Source: Algimonas arctica (GTDB lineage Bacteria; Pseudomonadota; Alphaproteobacteria; Caulobacterales; Maricaulaceae). Taken from it: a stretch of 64,000 nucleotides of DNA. Location of the stretch: contig NZ_BMZH01000001.1 of assembly GCF_014652695.1 (NCBI RefSeq), forward strand, positions 396,401-460,400, in the 5' to 3' direction. Position numbers and translations under genes: made by a program. How positions within the stretch are numbered: position 1 is the stretch's first letter; the number at the start of each line of letters is the position of its first letter. This document shows, piece after piece, positions 37,606 to 46,758 of this stretch. The notes beneath the pieces are model-generated. The model saw nothing but the letters and a program-made list of their open reading frames with translations, was not told the origin of the DNA and searched no databases.

Positions 37606-39567
37606 TTATTCGGCGTCGCGATTCCAGCCACAACTCCGACCCGCATTTTGCGTTTCGAGATAGGTCATCAGCGGTGCGTAATATTCCAGAATGGCAGAGC
37701 CATCCATATCGCGTGAGCCGGTGAACGCTTCAAGCGCATCGGGCCAAGGCTTGGAGGAGCCCATTTCCATCATCGCGTTGAACTTTTTACCCACCTCTTC
37801 ATTGCCATAAACGGAACAACGATGGAGCGGACCTTCAAAGCCGGCCTGATCACAAGCCGCTTTGTGGAATTGGAACTGCAGGATGTGAGCGAGGAAATAG
37901 CGCATATAGGGCGTGTTGCCGGGAATATGGTATTTCGCGCCGGGGTCGAACGCGTCCGCCGGACGATCCGCAGGGGGGCGAATGCCTTGATACTGCGTCC
38001 GTAGTGCCCACCAGCCGTCATTATAAGTCTCTGGGCTCAGCGTGCCGTCGAAGACCTGCCAGCGCCACTTATCAACCATAAGGCCGAAGGGAAGGAACGC
38101 GACTTTATCCATCGCTGTCTTCATCAATAGCGCGATGTCAGCATTCTCGCCCGGCACACCGTCTTTGTCCAACAGGCCGATTTTAACCAAATATTCTGGC
38201 GTGATCGAGAGACCAATCATGTCGCCGATGGCTTCGTGGAAACCATCATTCGCACCATCTTTGTAAAAGACGGGTTGAGCTTTGTATGCGCGTTGATAAA
38301 AATTATGACCAAGCTCGTGATGGACGGTCTGAAAATCTTCGCCCGTCACTTCAGTACACATCTTGATCCGGACGTCTTGCTGGTCATCCAAATTCCACGC
38401 TGAGGCATGACATTGAACGTCGCGATCTTCTGGCTTGGTGATCAGGGACCGTTCCCAGAACGTATCCGGTAGCTCTTGAAAGCCCATTGATGTGAAGAAG
38501 TTCTCAGCCGTTTTGACCATCTTCAACGCATCATAGCCATTTTTTTCCAATAAGGCGGTCGTATCAACGCCCGGCGCCGCGTCGGCCGGTTCTGCGAGCG
38601 GATAGACATTGCCCCATTGTTGCGCCCACATATTACCAAGAAGATCGGCGCGGATCGGCTGATCGAGCGGAACAACATCATTGCCATATGTCTCATTGAG
38701 TTCACCGCGAACATAACAGTGGAGTTGCTCATAAAGGGGATTCACTTGACCCCAGAGACGATCAACTTCGACCGCGAAGTCATCTGCATCCATATCGTAG
38801 CCAGCGCGCCACAGCGCACCCGCGTCCGGATAGCCTAATTCTTGCGCGCCTTCGTTGATCAACTCAACCATGCGCGTATAATCGTCCTTCATCGCCGGGC
38901 TTATCGTGCGCCACCCTTCCCAGACTTGCTTCATAAGTTCCGGGTCACGCAGATTCGCCATCATTTTTGTAGCTTGACCCAAATTAATAACGCCGTCTTC
39001 AGGCCCCGTGTAAAGTTTCGTTCCGTCTTCTTGTTTGACAGTGAAGAGGGCTTTCACATCTTTTCTATCAAAAACCTCTTTGGGTAATGAAAACTCGCCC
39101 TTGGCATATGTCCCATCCAAACCTGCCATGATCTTGGCCAGTTCATCAGCGGCGCCTTCGCGGTTCGGCGCAGGGAAGTTTGACCCGCGCTTCAACATGT
39201 CGATCTTGCGGCGCATATCTTCGGGTAAGTCGACGCCATTAAACCGTTTCGCGTCGTTCGAAAGCCGGGTGCTAAGCTTTGAGCCTTCCGCTGAGGCGTC
39301 GGCGACAAGGCTATTGGTATCAAAGGTCACGAAGTTAGCGTTGATCCATGCGGCGCGCGCGCCAACGCGGTAAACTTCAACAATGTCACGTTCTGCGGCT
39401 TCGAGGAATTCGCGGGCTTCTTGAACCGTTGGGCGGGTTTCGACGGGCGTCGTTGCAGCAGCCGTCAACGCATCAATTGTGCTTTCCGTGCTTTCCGTTT
39501 GGGCATCGGTGCAAGCACCGAGCGCAAGGACTGCGATACAAGACGAGGCGAGGAAGAAGCGTTTCAT
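37606..39567 (-). CDS. M2-family (ACE-like) zinc peptidase, predicted lipoprotein
   Basis: The 653-residue product is a bacterial relative of angiotensin-converting enzyme, a zinc dipeptidyl-carboxypeptidase. A lipobox LGAC at residue 18 suggests outer-membrane or periplasmic location. The zinc site HELGH lies in TVHHELGHNFYQRAY with the third ligand in GANDGFHEAIGDMIGLS. Later blocks include WWALRTQYQGIRPP and MEMGSSKPWPDALEAFTG. Length matches the single-domain M2 enzymes. A good Shine-Dalgarno sequence (GGAG) precedes ATG 39567. It lies divergent from hemH. Confidence 0.94.
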   Translation of the reverse strand: MKRFFLASSCIAVLALGACTDAQTESTESTIDALTAAATTPVETRPTVQEAREFLEAAERDIVEVYRVGARAAWINANFVTFDTNSLVADASAEGSKLSTRLSNDAKRFNGVDLPEDMRRKIDMLKRGSNFPAPNREGAADELAKIMAGLDGTYAKGEFSLPKEVFDRKDVKALFTVKQEDGTKLYTGPEDGVINLGQATKMMANLRDPELMKQVWEGWRTISPAMKDDYTRMVELINEGAQELGYPDAGALWRAGYDMDADDFAVEVDRLWGQVNPLYEQLHCYVRGELNETYGNDVVPLDQPIRADLLGNMWAQQWGNVYPLAEPADAAPGVDTTALLEKNGYDALKMVKTAENFFTSMGFQELPDTFWERSLITKPEDRDVQCHASAWNLDDQQDVRIKMCTEVTGEDFQTVHHELGHNFYQRAYKAQPVFYKDGANDGFHEAIGDMIGLSITPEYLVKIGLLDKDGVPGENADIALLMKTAMDKVAFLPFGLMVDKWRWQVFDGTLSPETYNDGWWALRTQYQGIRPPADRPADAFDPGAKYHIPGNTPYMRYFLAHILQFQFHKAACDQAGFEGPLHRCSVYGNEEVGKKFNAMMEMGSSKPWPDALEAFTGSRDMDGSAILEYYAPLMTYLETQNAGRSCGWNRDAE

Positions 39568-39687
39568 ATGTCAGTCTCCGAAAATATTACCCGCTTGCAC
39601 CCACAAGCGGCCGTCTGCATGGCTGTTTCATTCGTAACCACCAAAGTGGCGTGATTCAACGGCACTTTGTATCGCATTTACTAGAAA

Positions 39688-40692
39688 ATGGAGAAATCTG
39701 TGCCCGTAGGTCTCCTTATGGTCAATCTTGGAAGCCCCGACGCGCCGACGCCAGAGGCGACGCGGCGATATTTAGGCCAATTCCTTCATGACTATCGTGT
39801 TGTTGATACGAGCCGGTGGATCTGGTGCCCGATTCTGCACGGCGTGATCCTGCGTATCCGTCCGACCCGCTCAGCCAAAGCTTATGCCAGTATTTGGGGG
39901 GAAGACGGTACAGAAGCCCCGCTCGTCCGGATTACGCGGTCACAAGTCGCGGGCGTTCAAGACCGGCTCGGTGATGCGGTACGGGTCGAAACGGCGATGC
40001 GTTATGGCAACCCATCTATTGACGCTGGGCTAGAGAAACTGATGGCGGCGGGCTGCACAAAAATCGCAGTTTTGCCGCTCTATCCGCAATATGCTGGCGC
40101 GACGACGGCGTCAGTCTATGATGGGGTTGCCAAGGCATTGGTAGGGAAATGGAATGTCCCGGAACTCCGTTTTCTGAGGGATTATTACCGTGAACCCGCT
40201 TTCATAGGCTCATTGGCCAACAGCCTGTCAGATCATTTCGGCACAATCGATTGGACACCCGACCGGATCCTATGTTCCTATCACGGCCTGCCTCAGACCT
40301 ATGTCGATGCCGGCGATCCCTATCAGGACGAATGTTTAGAAACGACGGACCTGCTACGCGCGCACACGGGCTATAGTGAGACTGTCCTGCAATCGACATT
40401 TCAGTCCCGGTTCGGGCCAAAAGCGTGGTTGCAGCCTTATACGGACAAGACGCTGGAAGCCCTGCCGGAACAAGGGATTAAAAAAGTCGCTGTCATGATG
40501 CCGGGATTTTCCGCCGATTGTTTAGAAACACTCGAAGAGATCGCGATTGAAGCGGAAGAGACTTTCCTCGAGGCAGGAGGGACGCATTTCACCACTGTAC
40601 CGTGCTTGAACGACCGTCGCGATCATATTAATATGTTAGCCGATATTGCGAGAAATCGCCTCTTAAACGGCTGGCTTGATCAGGGCGAATAG
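39688..40692 (+). CDS. hemH: Ferrochelatase
   Basis: HemH inserts Fe2+ into protoporphyrin IX, the last step of protoheme synthesis. The 334-residue product has LLMVNLGSPDAP, the PLYPQYAGATTASVYD segment, the catalytic histidine in LCSYHGLPQTYVDAGDPY and the glutamate-bearing SADCLETLEEIAIE. Two starts are possible: ATG 39688, used here, and GTG 39700 four codons later, which has a better-placed GGAG. It overlaps the convergent kinase-like gene by 30 bp. Confidence 0.96.
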   Translation: MEKSVPVGLLMVNLGSPDAPTPEATRRYLGQFLHDYRVVDTSRWIWCPILHGVILRIRPTRSAKAYASIWGEDGTEAPLVRITRSQVAGVQDRLGDAVRVETAMRYGNPSIDAGLEKLMAAGCTKIAVLPLYPQYAGATTASVYDGVAKALVGKWNVPELRFLRDYYREPAFIGSLANSLSDHFGTIDWTPDRILCSYHGLPQTYVDAGDPYQDECLETTDLLRAHTGYSETVLQSTFQSRFGPKAWLQPYTDKTLEALPEQGIKKVAVMMPGFSADCLETLEEIAIEAEETFLEAGGTHFTTVPCLNDRRDHINMLADIARNRLLNGWLDQGE

Positions 40693-41301
40693 AGCGTCCG
40701 CATCATCTGTTAAAATATCGACGGAGCTAATCGTGAGGTCGGCAAGGGCCCGGTAGTCATCGGCCCGCGCGGCCAAGAGGTCAGGATAGCTCGCGAGGAG
40801 CGATTCCGTCTCACTGAGACCGTCGCGTTTTTGATAGTGCTCTTGCCATGCCAACGGCTTGGGTTGCGCAAAATATTGGCTTTTAAGGCGGTCTAAATGC
40901 TCCGGAGCGGCTTCGATATAAACGGTGAACCAGTCCTTGCGAATTTGGTCTAACACAGCGGCATCCGTATAAATGACAGAGCCGGTCGTATCGAGCAGGG
41001 GGTTGCGGGCTGTGGTCGTGAGGCTTTTTTGCGTCGCATCACTTTCCATCGCCATTGATTGGCGTTCCCGTTCTGCGTATCCGGCGCTGTAGGGCTGTCC
41101 CTGCCACGCGGCAAAAGCATCCATATCGGTTTCACCGAGCGCATCCCAAATTAAGCGATCCACTTCTATAAGGCTGAAATCAAACTGGGTCGCCAACCGC
41201 ATACCGGAATAGCTTTTGCCAATGTTCGACATGCCGATCAGGGCCAGTTTCAGGTTGCCTGCTGCGTAGCGTCGGTCAAATTCAGCGCGGTCGAGCTTCA
41301 C
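40663..41301 (-). CDS. P-loop kinase-like protein (shikimate-kinase-like fold)
   Basis: The 212-residue product has a Walker A-like motif ALIGMSNIGKSYSGMRLA near residue 20 and an aspartate strand (LIEVDRLIWDALG), the pattern of shikimate kinase-type nucleotide kinases. The middle carries DTTGSVIYTD and the LID-like region is poorly conserved. Its start overlaps the thrC stop by 4 bp (ATGA), so it is translated with threonine synthase. The substrate is unknown; a role in homoserine phosphorylation is tempting from context but not shown by sequence. Confidence 0.75.
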   Translation of the reverse strand: MKLDRAEFDRRYAAGNLKLALIGMSNIGKSYSGMRLATQFDFSLIEVDRLIWDALGETDMDAFAAWQGQPYSAGYAERERQSMAMESDATQKSLTTTARNPLLDTTGSVIYTDAAVLDQIRKDWFTVYIEAAPEHLDRLKSQYFAQPKPLAWQEHYQKRDGLSETESLLASYPDLLAARADDYRALADLTISSVDILTDDADALFALIKPAV

Positions 41302-42653
41302 CCCAATTCGCTTGCGATATAGTCAGATAGCGCCTCGAGCGTCGGCAACAAAGTTGTCACCCGAGGCTTGCGCGTCATGGCAGCTGCCAGCGACGGCGGA
41401 AGAGGAACATCCTTGTGAATGATTCCTTCGAGGCTATCGGCAAATTTTGCCGGATGGGCCGTCCCGACGGTCAGGAAAGTCGCGTCAATGTCGTGACGCT
41501 CTCGGAAAGTGAGGATGCCCATATGGCCGACGGCCGTATGCGGGCACAGTAAATAGCCCGTGTCTTGATAGACGCGGCGGATATGGCGTGCTGTCGCGTC
41601 ATCATCAAAAGACACGCCCCAGCACGCGCTACGGATCGCATCAATATCGTCACCAAAGAGACTGAGAATACGCGGGAAATTGTTCGGGCGGCCAATATCC
41701 ATCGCGTTGGACAGGGTCGGAACTGAAGGTCGCGGGCGGTATTCACCGTCGACCAAATAATCTACGAATGGATCATTGGCGTTATTGGCAACAATGAAGC
41801 GGTCAATCGGCGCGCCCATCGCGCGGGCCATCAAACCACCCGTCAAATTTCCAAGGTTTCCGGACGGAATGGACATCACGAGTTTGCGTTTTGGGTAGGC
41901 CGCTTTGGCTTGGAGTGACGCCCAGACATAATAAAAACTCTGCGGCACAACCCGTCCAACATTAATGGAATTGGCGCTCATCAGATCAAATCGTTTTGTC
42001 ATAGCCTGATCGGCGAAGGCCGCTTTGACTAGAGCCTGACAATCATCAAACGTCCCATCAATAGAGATCGCATGGACGTTTGAGCCTACCTTACCGATGG
42101 TGCAAAGCTGTCGCTCTTGCACCGTGGACACGCCACCCTTGGGGAAGAGAATGAAGACTTCGACGCCGTCTTGTCCCAAAAACGCATCGCCAATAGCACC
42201 GCCTGTATCGCCTGATGTGGCGACGAGAATAGTCCGGCGTTCTCCGGATTTTTTCATCAAATGCGAGGCAGCCCGGCCCATAAACCGTGCGGCAAAATCC
42301 TTGAAAGCCAGCGTCGGTCCATGAAACAGTTCCAGCACAAATTCGTCCGCTTGGACCGGCATGGCCGGGTCCAGCCGCTGTCCCACAAATGTCACCATCG
42401 GCACATCGAAATTATACGCATCCGCGCAAAGCGCTTTGAGCGTGGTTTCATCGAAACGATTGTCTGTGAAATAAGTGGCAAGTTTCGCTGCGCAATCTGC
42501 GAAATCCATCGCGCCCAAGACCGCCATCTTATCCGGCGTGAAGTGCGGAATTTTGTCTGGCATCCACAAGCCCCCATCCGGCGCAAGACTGGCCAGAAGG
42601 GCGTCGCCAAATTCGGCTGTGACTTGAGTATCGAGGTGGGAATGGTATTTCAT
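41298..42653 (-). CDS. thrC: Threonine synthase
   Basis: ThrC converts O-phosphohomoserine to threonine with PLP. The 451-residue product begins MKYHSHLDTQ, carries the PLP lysine in PTLAFKDFAARFMG and the phosphate-binding VATSGDTGGAIGDAF. IPSGNLGNLTGGL and PHTAVGH are conserved in the proteobacterial (long) ThrC. It forms a two-gene minus-strand operon with the kinase-like gene. The upstream region separates it from the XRE regulator by 63 bp. Confidence 0.96.
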   Translation of the reverse strand: MKYHSHLDTQVTAEFGDALLASLAPDGGLWMPDKIPHFTPDKMAVLGAMDFADCAAKLATYFTDNRFDETTLKALCADAYNFDVPMVTFVGQRLDPAMPVQADEFVLELFHGPTLAFKDFAARFMGRAASHLMKKSGERRTILVATSGDTGGAIGDAFLGQDGVEVFILFPKGGVSTVQERQLCTIGKVGSNVHAISIDGTFDDCQALVKAAFADQAMTKRFDLMSANSINVGRVVPQSFYYVWASLQAKAAYPKRKLVMSIPSGNLGNLTGGLMARAMGAPIDRFIVANNANDPFVDYLVDGEYRPRPSVPTLSNAMDIGRPNNFPRILSLFGDDIDAIRSACWGVSFDDDATARHIRRVYQDTGYLLCPHTAVGHMGILTFRERHDIDATFLTVGTAHPAKFADSLEGIIHKDVPLPPSLAAAMTRKPRVTTLLPTLEALSDYIASELG

Positions 42654-42716
42654 GAGTTTTTCGCCCTAACGCGATCAACGACGAAGGCAAGTCGTGAATG
42701 TGCTTCTCGCTAACAG

Positions 42717-43337
42717 TCAGCCAACCCTGACGCTATGCGCGAGTATATTGACCATCGTCGCATGCGCGGGGTGGTCCGTACGGTTATGAATACTATGGGG
42801 CCGATCTGCATGATAGCGCAGGGTTTCACCTTCCTTGACAGTCCAGCGTTCGCCTTCAACCCGCACTTCAAGCTCACCGGATAGCAGGGTCAGGTTTTCG
42901 ACGGAGCCAACGGGGTGAGGGGAGCTGATCAATTTTCCGCCCGACTTCGCACGAAAGTCATAGACTTGCACAAATTGAACGGTTTCGATCGCGCCGATAA
43001 TGCGTAAGTCACAGAGTCCGTCGTCAGACGTGATGTGAGGGATATCCTGCACATGGGCGTGTTGGACGAGGGCGGTTTGGGTCGGAGAGGTCGCAAACAT
43101 CGCCTCAACACTCGTCCCTAAAGCCTGCGACAGGCGAGACAGGGTTGCGACTGTCGGGTTTGATTCATTCTTCTCTATCTGGCTAATCATCGACTTCGCG
43201 ACACCTGACATGACCGATAATTCGCCCAGTGAGAGCTGATCTGACTTTCGAAGTCGCGCAATCGTTTCACCTAACTTCTCTGATAAGGCTTCCGTTTCTG
43301 GACAGGTGGGCCGTTTTGAGCGTGTTTTTCGGGTCAT
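42717..43337 (-). CDS. XRE-family regulator with C-terminal cupin domain
   Basis: The 206-residue product has an N-terminal HTH (residues about 20-75: LSLGELSVMSGVAKSMISQIEKNESNPTVATL in outline) and a C-terminal cupin (about 115-200) with ENLTLLSGELEVRVEGE and YHADRPHSIHNRTDHP. Such HTH-cupin repressors often sense small metabolites. It is divergent from cysG-cysI-cysH across a 99-bp region with a perfect 16-bp palindrome, so it probably controls itself and the sulfite reduction operon. The ligand is not known. Confidence 0.88.
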   Translation of the reverse strand: MTRKTRSKRPTCPETEALSEKLGETIARLRKSDQLSLGELSVMSGVAKSMISQIEKNESNPTVATLSRLSQALGTSVEAMFATSPTQTALVQHAHVQDIPHITSDDGLCDLRIIGAIETVQFVQVYDFRAKSGGKLISSPHPVGSVENLTLLSGELEVRVEGERWTVKEGETLRYHADRPHSIHNRTDHPAHATMVNILAHSVRVG

Positions 43338-43361
43338 GACAGCTTCGTGAGTTTTTGGGGC

Positions 43362-43408
43362 TAGAAGTTTTCTAACTGTTCTATATATAGAACGACTTGG
43401 ACTATCAA
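43362..43408. promoter_or_regulatory. Operator/promoter region between the XRE-cupin gene and cysG
   Basis: The perfect palindrome GTTCTATATATAGAAC spans 43378-43393. Two more half-sites of the same type (TAGAA 43362-43366, TTCTA 43370-43374) precede it. On the minus strand TTGATA (43403-43408) and TATAGA (43380-43385) are spaced by 17 bp, so a promoter for the regulator gene has its -10 box inside the palindrome. This is the expected geometry for autorepression. Binding by the XRE-cupin protein is inference. Confidence 0.6.
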
Positions 43409-43436
43409 GAGAACCGTAAACAATAAAGATGCCCTG

Positions 43437-44807
43437 ATGCGTTACCTACCTATCCATATCGATCTTCAAAACAAGACCGTGATTATTGTCGGAGGCGGCC
43501 CCGCTGCCGAAGCGAAACTCCGTACCTTGATTAAAACAGATGCCCGGTTGGTCATCATGAGTGATACGCCGAGTGCGGAAATTCTTCGCTGGGCTGATGA
43601 AGGCCGGGTCGAAATTACGGATGAGGCCGCGTTTGAAACGGCGACATTGATCTATGCGGCAACGGAATCGCCTGCCGACAATCTTAATATTGCTGAAAAA
43701 GCCCGTGCTTTGGGGCTTCCCGTCAATGCCGCAGATCAACCCGCTGGATGTGATTTTATCACACCCGCCCTTGTCGACCGCTCTCCCGTCACTGTGTCAA
43801 TCGGCACAGAAGGCACGAGTCCAGGCCTCGCGCGTGCCTTGAAAAGTGACATTGAATCCCGTCTCCCGTCTGATCTTGGACAAACCGCGCAGACGATCAA
43901 AGGGCTACGCGACACGCTCAAATTAGAGGAACCAGACATCGCGAAGCGCCAAGCTTTTTGGGCGCAGGTTCTGGGGTCTGGCCTTGGTGATTACGCCAAT
44001 TTAGACTCTGAGGTCATCAACGCACGCTATAATGCCGCGCGTCATACCGCTATAACGTCGGATGATCGCGCGGGATATGTCCACATCGTCGGGGCCGGGC
44101 CGGGCGATCCGGACTTGCTGACCGTTGGCGCGTTACGTGTCATGCACAGCGCCGATGTTGTCATCTATGACCGTCTCGTCAGCGAAGAGGTTCTGTCGCT
44201 TTGCCGCCGTGAAGCCGACTATATCTATGTTGGCAAGATCCCGGGCGGTGTCTCAACGCGCCAAGAGGAGATCAATCGTATTATGGTCGAAACCGCGCAA
44301 AACGGGGCGACCGTTGTCCGCCTCAAAAGTGGAGACCCGCTTGTGTTCGGACGCGCTGAAGAAGAATTCGCAGCACTGGACGCCGCGGGCATTGATTTCA
44401 CGATTCACCCCGGCATTACTGCCGCCACAGCCGCCGCCGCGTCGCTGCGCCATTCTTTGACGGTGCGCGGCGAAAACACGGCCGCTACGCTGGCGACAGG
44501 CCATGACGAAAACGGCTTTGCTGAACTTGACTGGACGGCGCTCGCGAAACCAAATGCGCGTGCGACGATTTATATGGGATTGCGCGCCGCGCGGTTCATT
44601 CAAGGCCGGTTGCTGCTGCATGGCGCCAACAGTGCGACACCTGTGTCTGTGGTCGAAAATGCCTCACGAGCGAACGAAACCATTCTTAGCACCACGATTG
44701 GGGCTTTGTCAGACGACCTTATCTCCAGCGGCATCAAGGGCCCCGCCGTTGTGATGATCGGCTATGACGTCCGATCTGTACGCGCAAAAATGAAAGCGGC
44801 GTCATGA
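43437..44807 (+). CDS. cysG: Siroheme synthase CysG
   Basis: This multifunctional enzyme makes siroheme for sulfite reductase. The 456-residue product joins a dehydrogenase/ferrochelatase half (residues 1-200: VIIVGGGPAAEAKLRTL, NAADQPAGCDFITPALVDRSPVTVSIGTEG) to a uroporphyrinogen III methyltransferase half (VHIVGAGPGDPDLLTVGALR, DRLVSEEVL, VRLKSGDPLVFGR). It starts the cys operon and overlaps the next gene by 4 bp. It is probably repressed through the palindrome upstream. Confidence 0.96.
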   Translation: MRYLPIHIDLQNKTVIIVGGGPAAEAKLRTLIKTDARLVIMSDTPSAEILRWADEGRVEITDEAAFETATLIYAATESPADNLNIAEKARALGLPVNAADQPAGCDFITPALVDRSPVTVSIGTEGTSPGLARALKSDIESRLPSDLGQTAQTIKGLRDTLKLEEPDIAKRQAFWAQVLGSGLGDYANLDSEVINARYNAARHTAITSDDRAGYVHIVGAGPGDPDLLTVGALRVMHSADVVIYDRLVSEEVLSLCRREADYIYVGKIPGGVSTRQEEINRIMVETAQNGATVVRLKSGDPLVFGRAEEEFAALDAAGIDFTIHPGITAATAAAASLRHSLTVRGENTAATLATGHDENGFAELDWTALAKPNARATIYMGLRAARFIQGRLLLHGANSATPVSVVENASRANETILSTTIGALSDDLISSGIKGPAVVMIGYDVRSVRAKMKAAS

Positions 44808-45115
44808 GCACGCTCAAACATAAGGGCAAAGGGCCGCAAGCCATGACCGCCAATGAACTCGTCTCCGGGCTGAATGTCTGGATGACTACCGATTATGGCT
44901 GGTCGCGAGACTATGCGGATGCGCTTTTGACAGAAGACGATGACCAGATCTCAATCATGGATGAGACGGCGAAGGCTGAAGAATTCGCCAACACAGTCGT
45001 TGGCGCTTATTTTATCGACACAGTTGACGGCAAACCGGCGCGTTACCGCGAACGGTTTAGAACACACGGCCCGTCCTACGACACAGCCGCCCTCATCAAT
45101 CAGGAACGCGTTTAA
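44804..45115 (+). CDS. DUF2849 domain protein
   Basis: The 103-residue product matches DUF2849, a small family found almost only beside sulfite reductase genes of Alphaproteobacteria. Visible marks are LVSGLNVWMTTDYGWS, FANTVVGAYFIDT and RERFRTHGPSYD. It lies between cysG (ATGA overlap) and cysI (1-base overlap), so its expression is tied to theirs. The biochemical role is unknown. Confidence 0.88.
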   Translation: MSTLKHKGKGPQAMTANELVSGLNVWMTTDYGWSRDYADALLTEDDDQISIMDETAKAEEFANTVVGAYFIDTVDGKPARYRERFRTHGPSYDTAALINQERV

Positions 45116-46758
45116 TGTATCGTTATGATGAATTTGACGCGGAGTTCGTAAACTCACGCGTGGCACAATTTCGCGGGCAGGTTGAACGCCGCCTTGATGG
45201 CCGTTTGAGCGAGGCAGAATTTCGCCCCTTGCGCCTGATGAACGGGCTCTATCTGCAACTGCACGCCTACATGCTGCGTGTGGCTGTGCCTTACGGCACG
45301 TTGCGAACGGACCAACTTCGCATGCTCGCCCATCTCGCGGATAAATATGACAAAGGCTACGGCCACGTCACGACTCGCCAAAACATGCAGTTTAACTGGC
45401 CCGCACTCAGCGATGTGCCAGACATGCTGAGCGATCTGGCGACCGTCGATATGCATGCGATCCAGACGAGTGGGAATTGCATCCGCAATGTCACCTGTGA
45501 CCCGTATGCAGGCGCAACAGCGGATGAAATTGAAGACCCACGGCCGTTAGCGGAACTCATCCGTCAATGGTCGATGCTGCACCCCGAATTCAGTTTTCTT
45601 CCCCGTAAGTTCAAGTTTGCGGTGACAGCCAGCCCACATGATCGGGCCATGATTAAAGGCCACGACATCGGCATTCAGATCGTGAAGAACGACGCGGGAG
45701 AGGTGGGCTACCATATTATTGTTGGGGGCGGCTTAGGGCGCACCCCGGTTTTGGGTGAAACGTTGTGTGCGTTTCTGCCCAAAGCGGATTTGTTGCCTTA
45801 TCTGACAGCGACGATGCGCGTGTACAATCGTTTCGGACGACGGGATAATAAGTACAAAGCGCGCATTAAAATCCTCGTGCGCGACACCGGAATCGCGGAT
45901 TTCACAAAACTTGTCGACGATGAATTCGCGACGCTTGACGTGAACGATACGGCTGTCTCTCAGGAGGAATGTGAGCGTATTGCATCCTATTTCGAACCGC
46001 CCACATTCGACACCAATATCAAAGCCATTGACCTTGACTCGCAGCCGGAAGCCTTCCGGAAATGGGTCGCCACCAATGTCGCGCCGCACATTGCGCCTGG
46101 CTATGCCATCGTCAATATTTCGCTCAAAAATCCGGAACGGGCTCCGGGCGACATCACAGCGGAACAAATGCGAGCGGTTGCCGATCTAGCAGACCGTGAG
46201 AGTTTCGGAGAAGTCAGGACGACTCATCAGCAAAACATGGTGTTGCCCCATGTCCGCCAAGACGCGCTACGCGCCGTCTGGGACGGATTGGTTGCCGCGG
46301 AACTCGAAGACGCGAATATCAACCTGATCGGAGATATCATATGCTGCCCCGGCATGGATTTCTGTGCGCTCGCCACGGCGCGCTCCATTCCTGTCGCGCA
46401 GGCCATCGCGGAACGGTTCAGCGATCACGATCGCCAGCAAGCGATTGGCGAGATGCAAATCAAGATTTCTGGCTGCATTAATGCCTGTGGTCATCATCAT
46501 GTTGGCCACATCGGCATTCTCGGCCTCGAAAAATCTGGCGTCGAGTTTTACCAAGTCACCCTCGGTGGTGATGCGACACATACGGCGGCGATCGGCGACA
46601 AAATGGGCGCAGGTTTCAGTCAGGACGAATTGGTCGACGGGATCGAACGGATCGTTGATTTTTATATGGGTGAGCGATCCGGAAGCGAACGCTTCCTTGA
46701 TACATACCGCCGCCTCGGAACTGCAGCCTTTAAGGAGGCTCTTTATGCCAGCACTTGA
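45115..46758 (+). CDS. cysI: Sulfite reductase, siroheme/4Fe-4S hemoprotein (nitrite/sulfite reductase family)
   Basis: This enzyme performs the six-electron reduction of sulfite to sulfide. The 547-residue product has two ferredoxin-like half-domains. The siroheme/Fe-S cysteines are in IICCPGMDFCALA and KISGCINACGHHHVGHIG. LHLRTRQNMQF-like GHVTTRQNMQFNW and the second EVRTTHQQNMVLPH bind siroheme. No flavoprotein subunit (cysJ) is present, so electrons probably come from ferredoxin. Its end overlaps the cysH fusion start by 14 bp. Confidence 0.94.
   Translation: MYRYDEFDAEFVNSRVAQFRGQVERRLDGRLSEAEFRPLRLMNGLYLQLHAYMLRVAVPYGTLRTDQLRMLAHLADKYDKGYGHVTTRQNMQFNWPALSDVPDMLSDLATVDMHAIQTSGNCIRNVTCDPYAGATADEIEDPRPLAELIRQWSMLHPEFSFLPRKFKFAVTASPHDRAMIKGHDIGIQIVKNDAGEVGYHIIVGGGLGRTPVLGETLCAFLPKADLLPYLTATMRVYNRFGRRDNKYKARIKILVRDTGIADFTKLVDDEFATLDVNDTAVSQEECERIASYFEPPTFDTNIKAIDLDSQPEAFRKWVATNVAPHIAPGYAIVNISLKNPERAPGDITAEQMRAVADLADRESFGEVRTTHQQNMVLPHVRQDALRAVWDGLVAAELEDANINLIGDIICCPGMDFCALATARSIPVAQAIAERFSDHDRQQAIGEMQIKISGCINACGHHHVGHIGILGLEKSGVEFYQVTLGGDATHTAAIGDKMGAGFSQDELVDGIERIVDFYMGERSGSERFLDTYRRLGTAAFKEALYAST

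Noticed and set aside
46364..46744. Long upstream extension of the cysH frame inside cysI
   Set aside because: It is antithetical to the cysI coding frame, and a strong Shine-Dalgarno sequence precedes ATG 46745.
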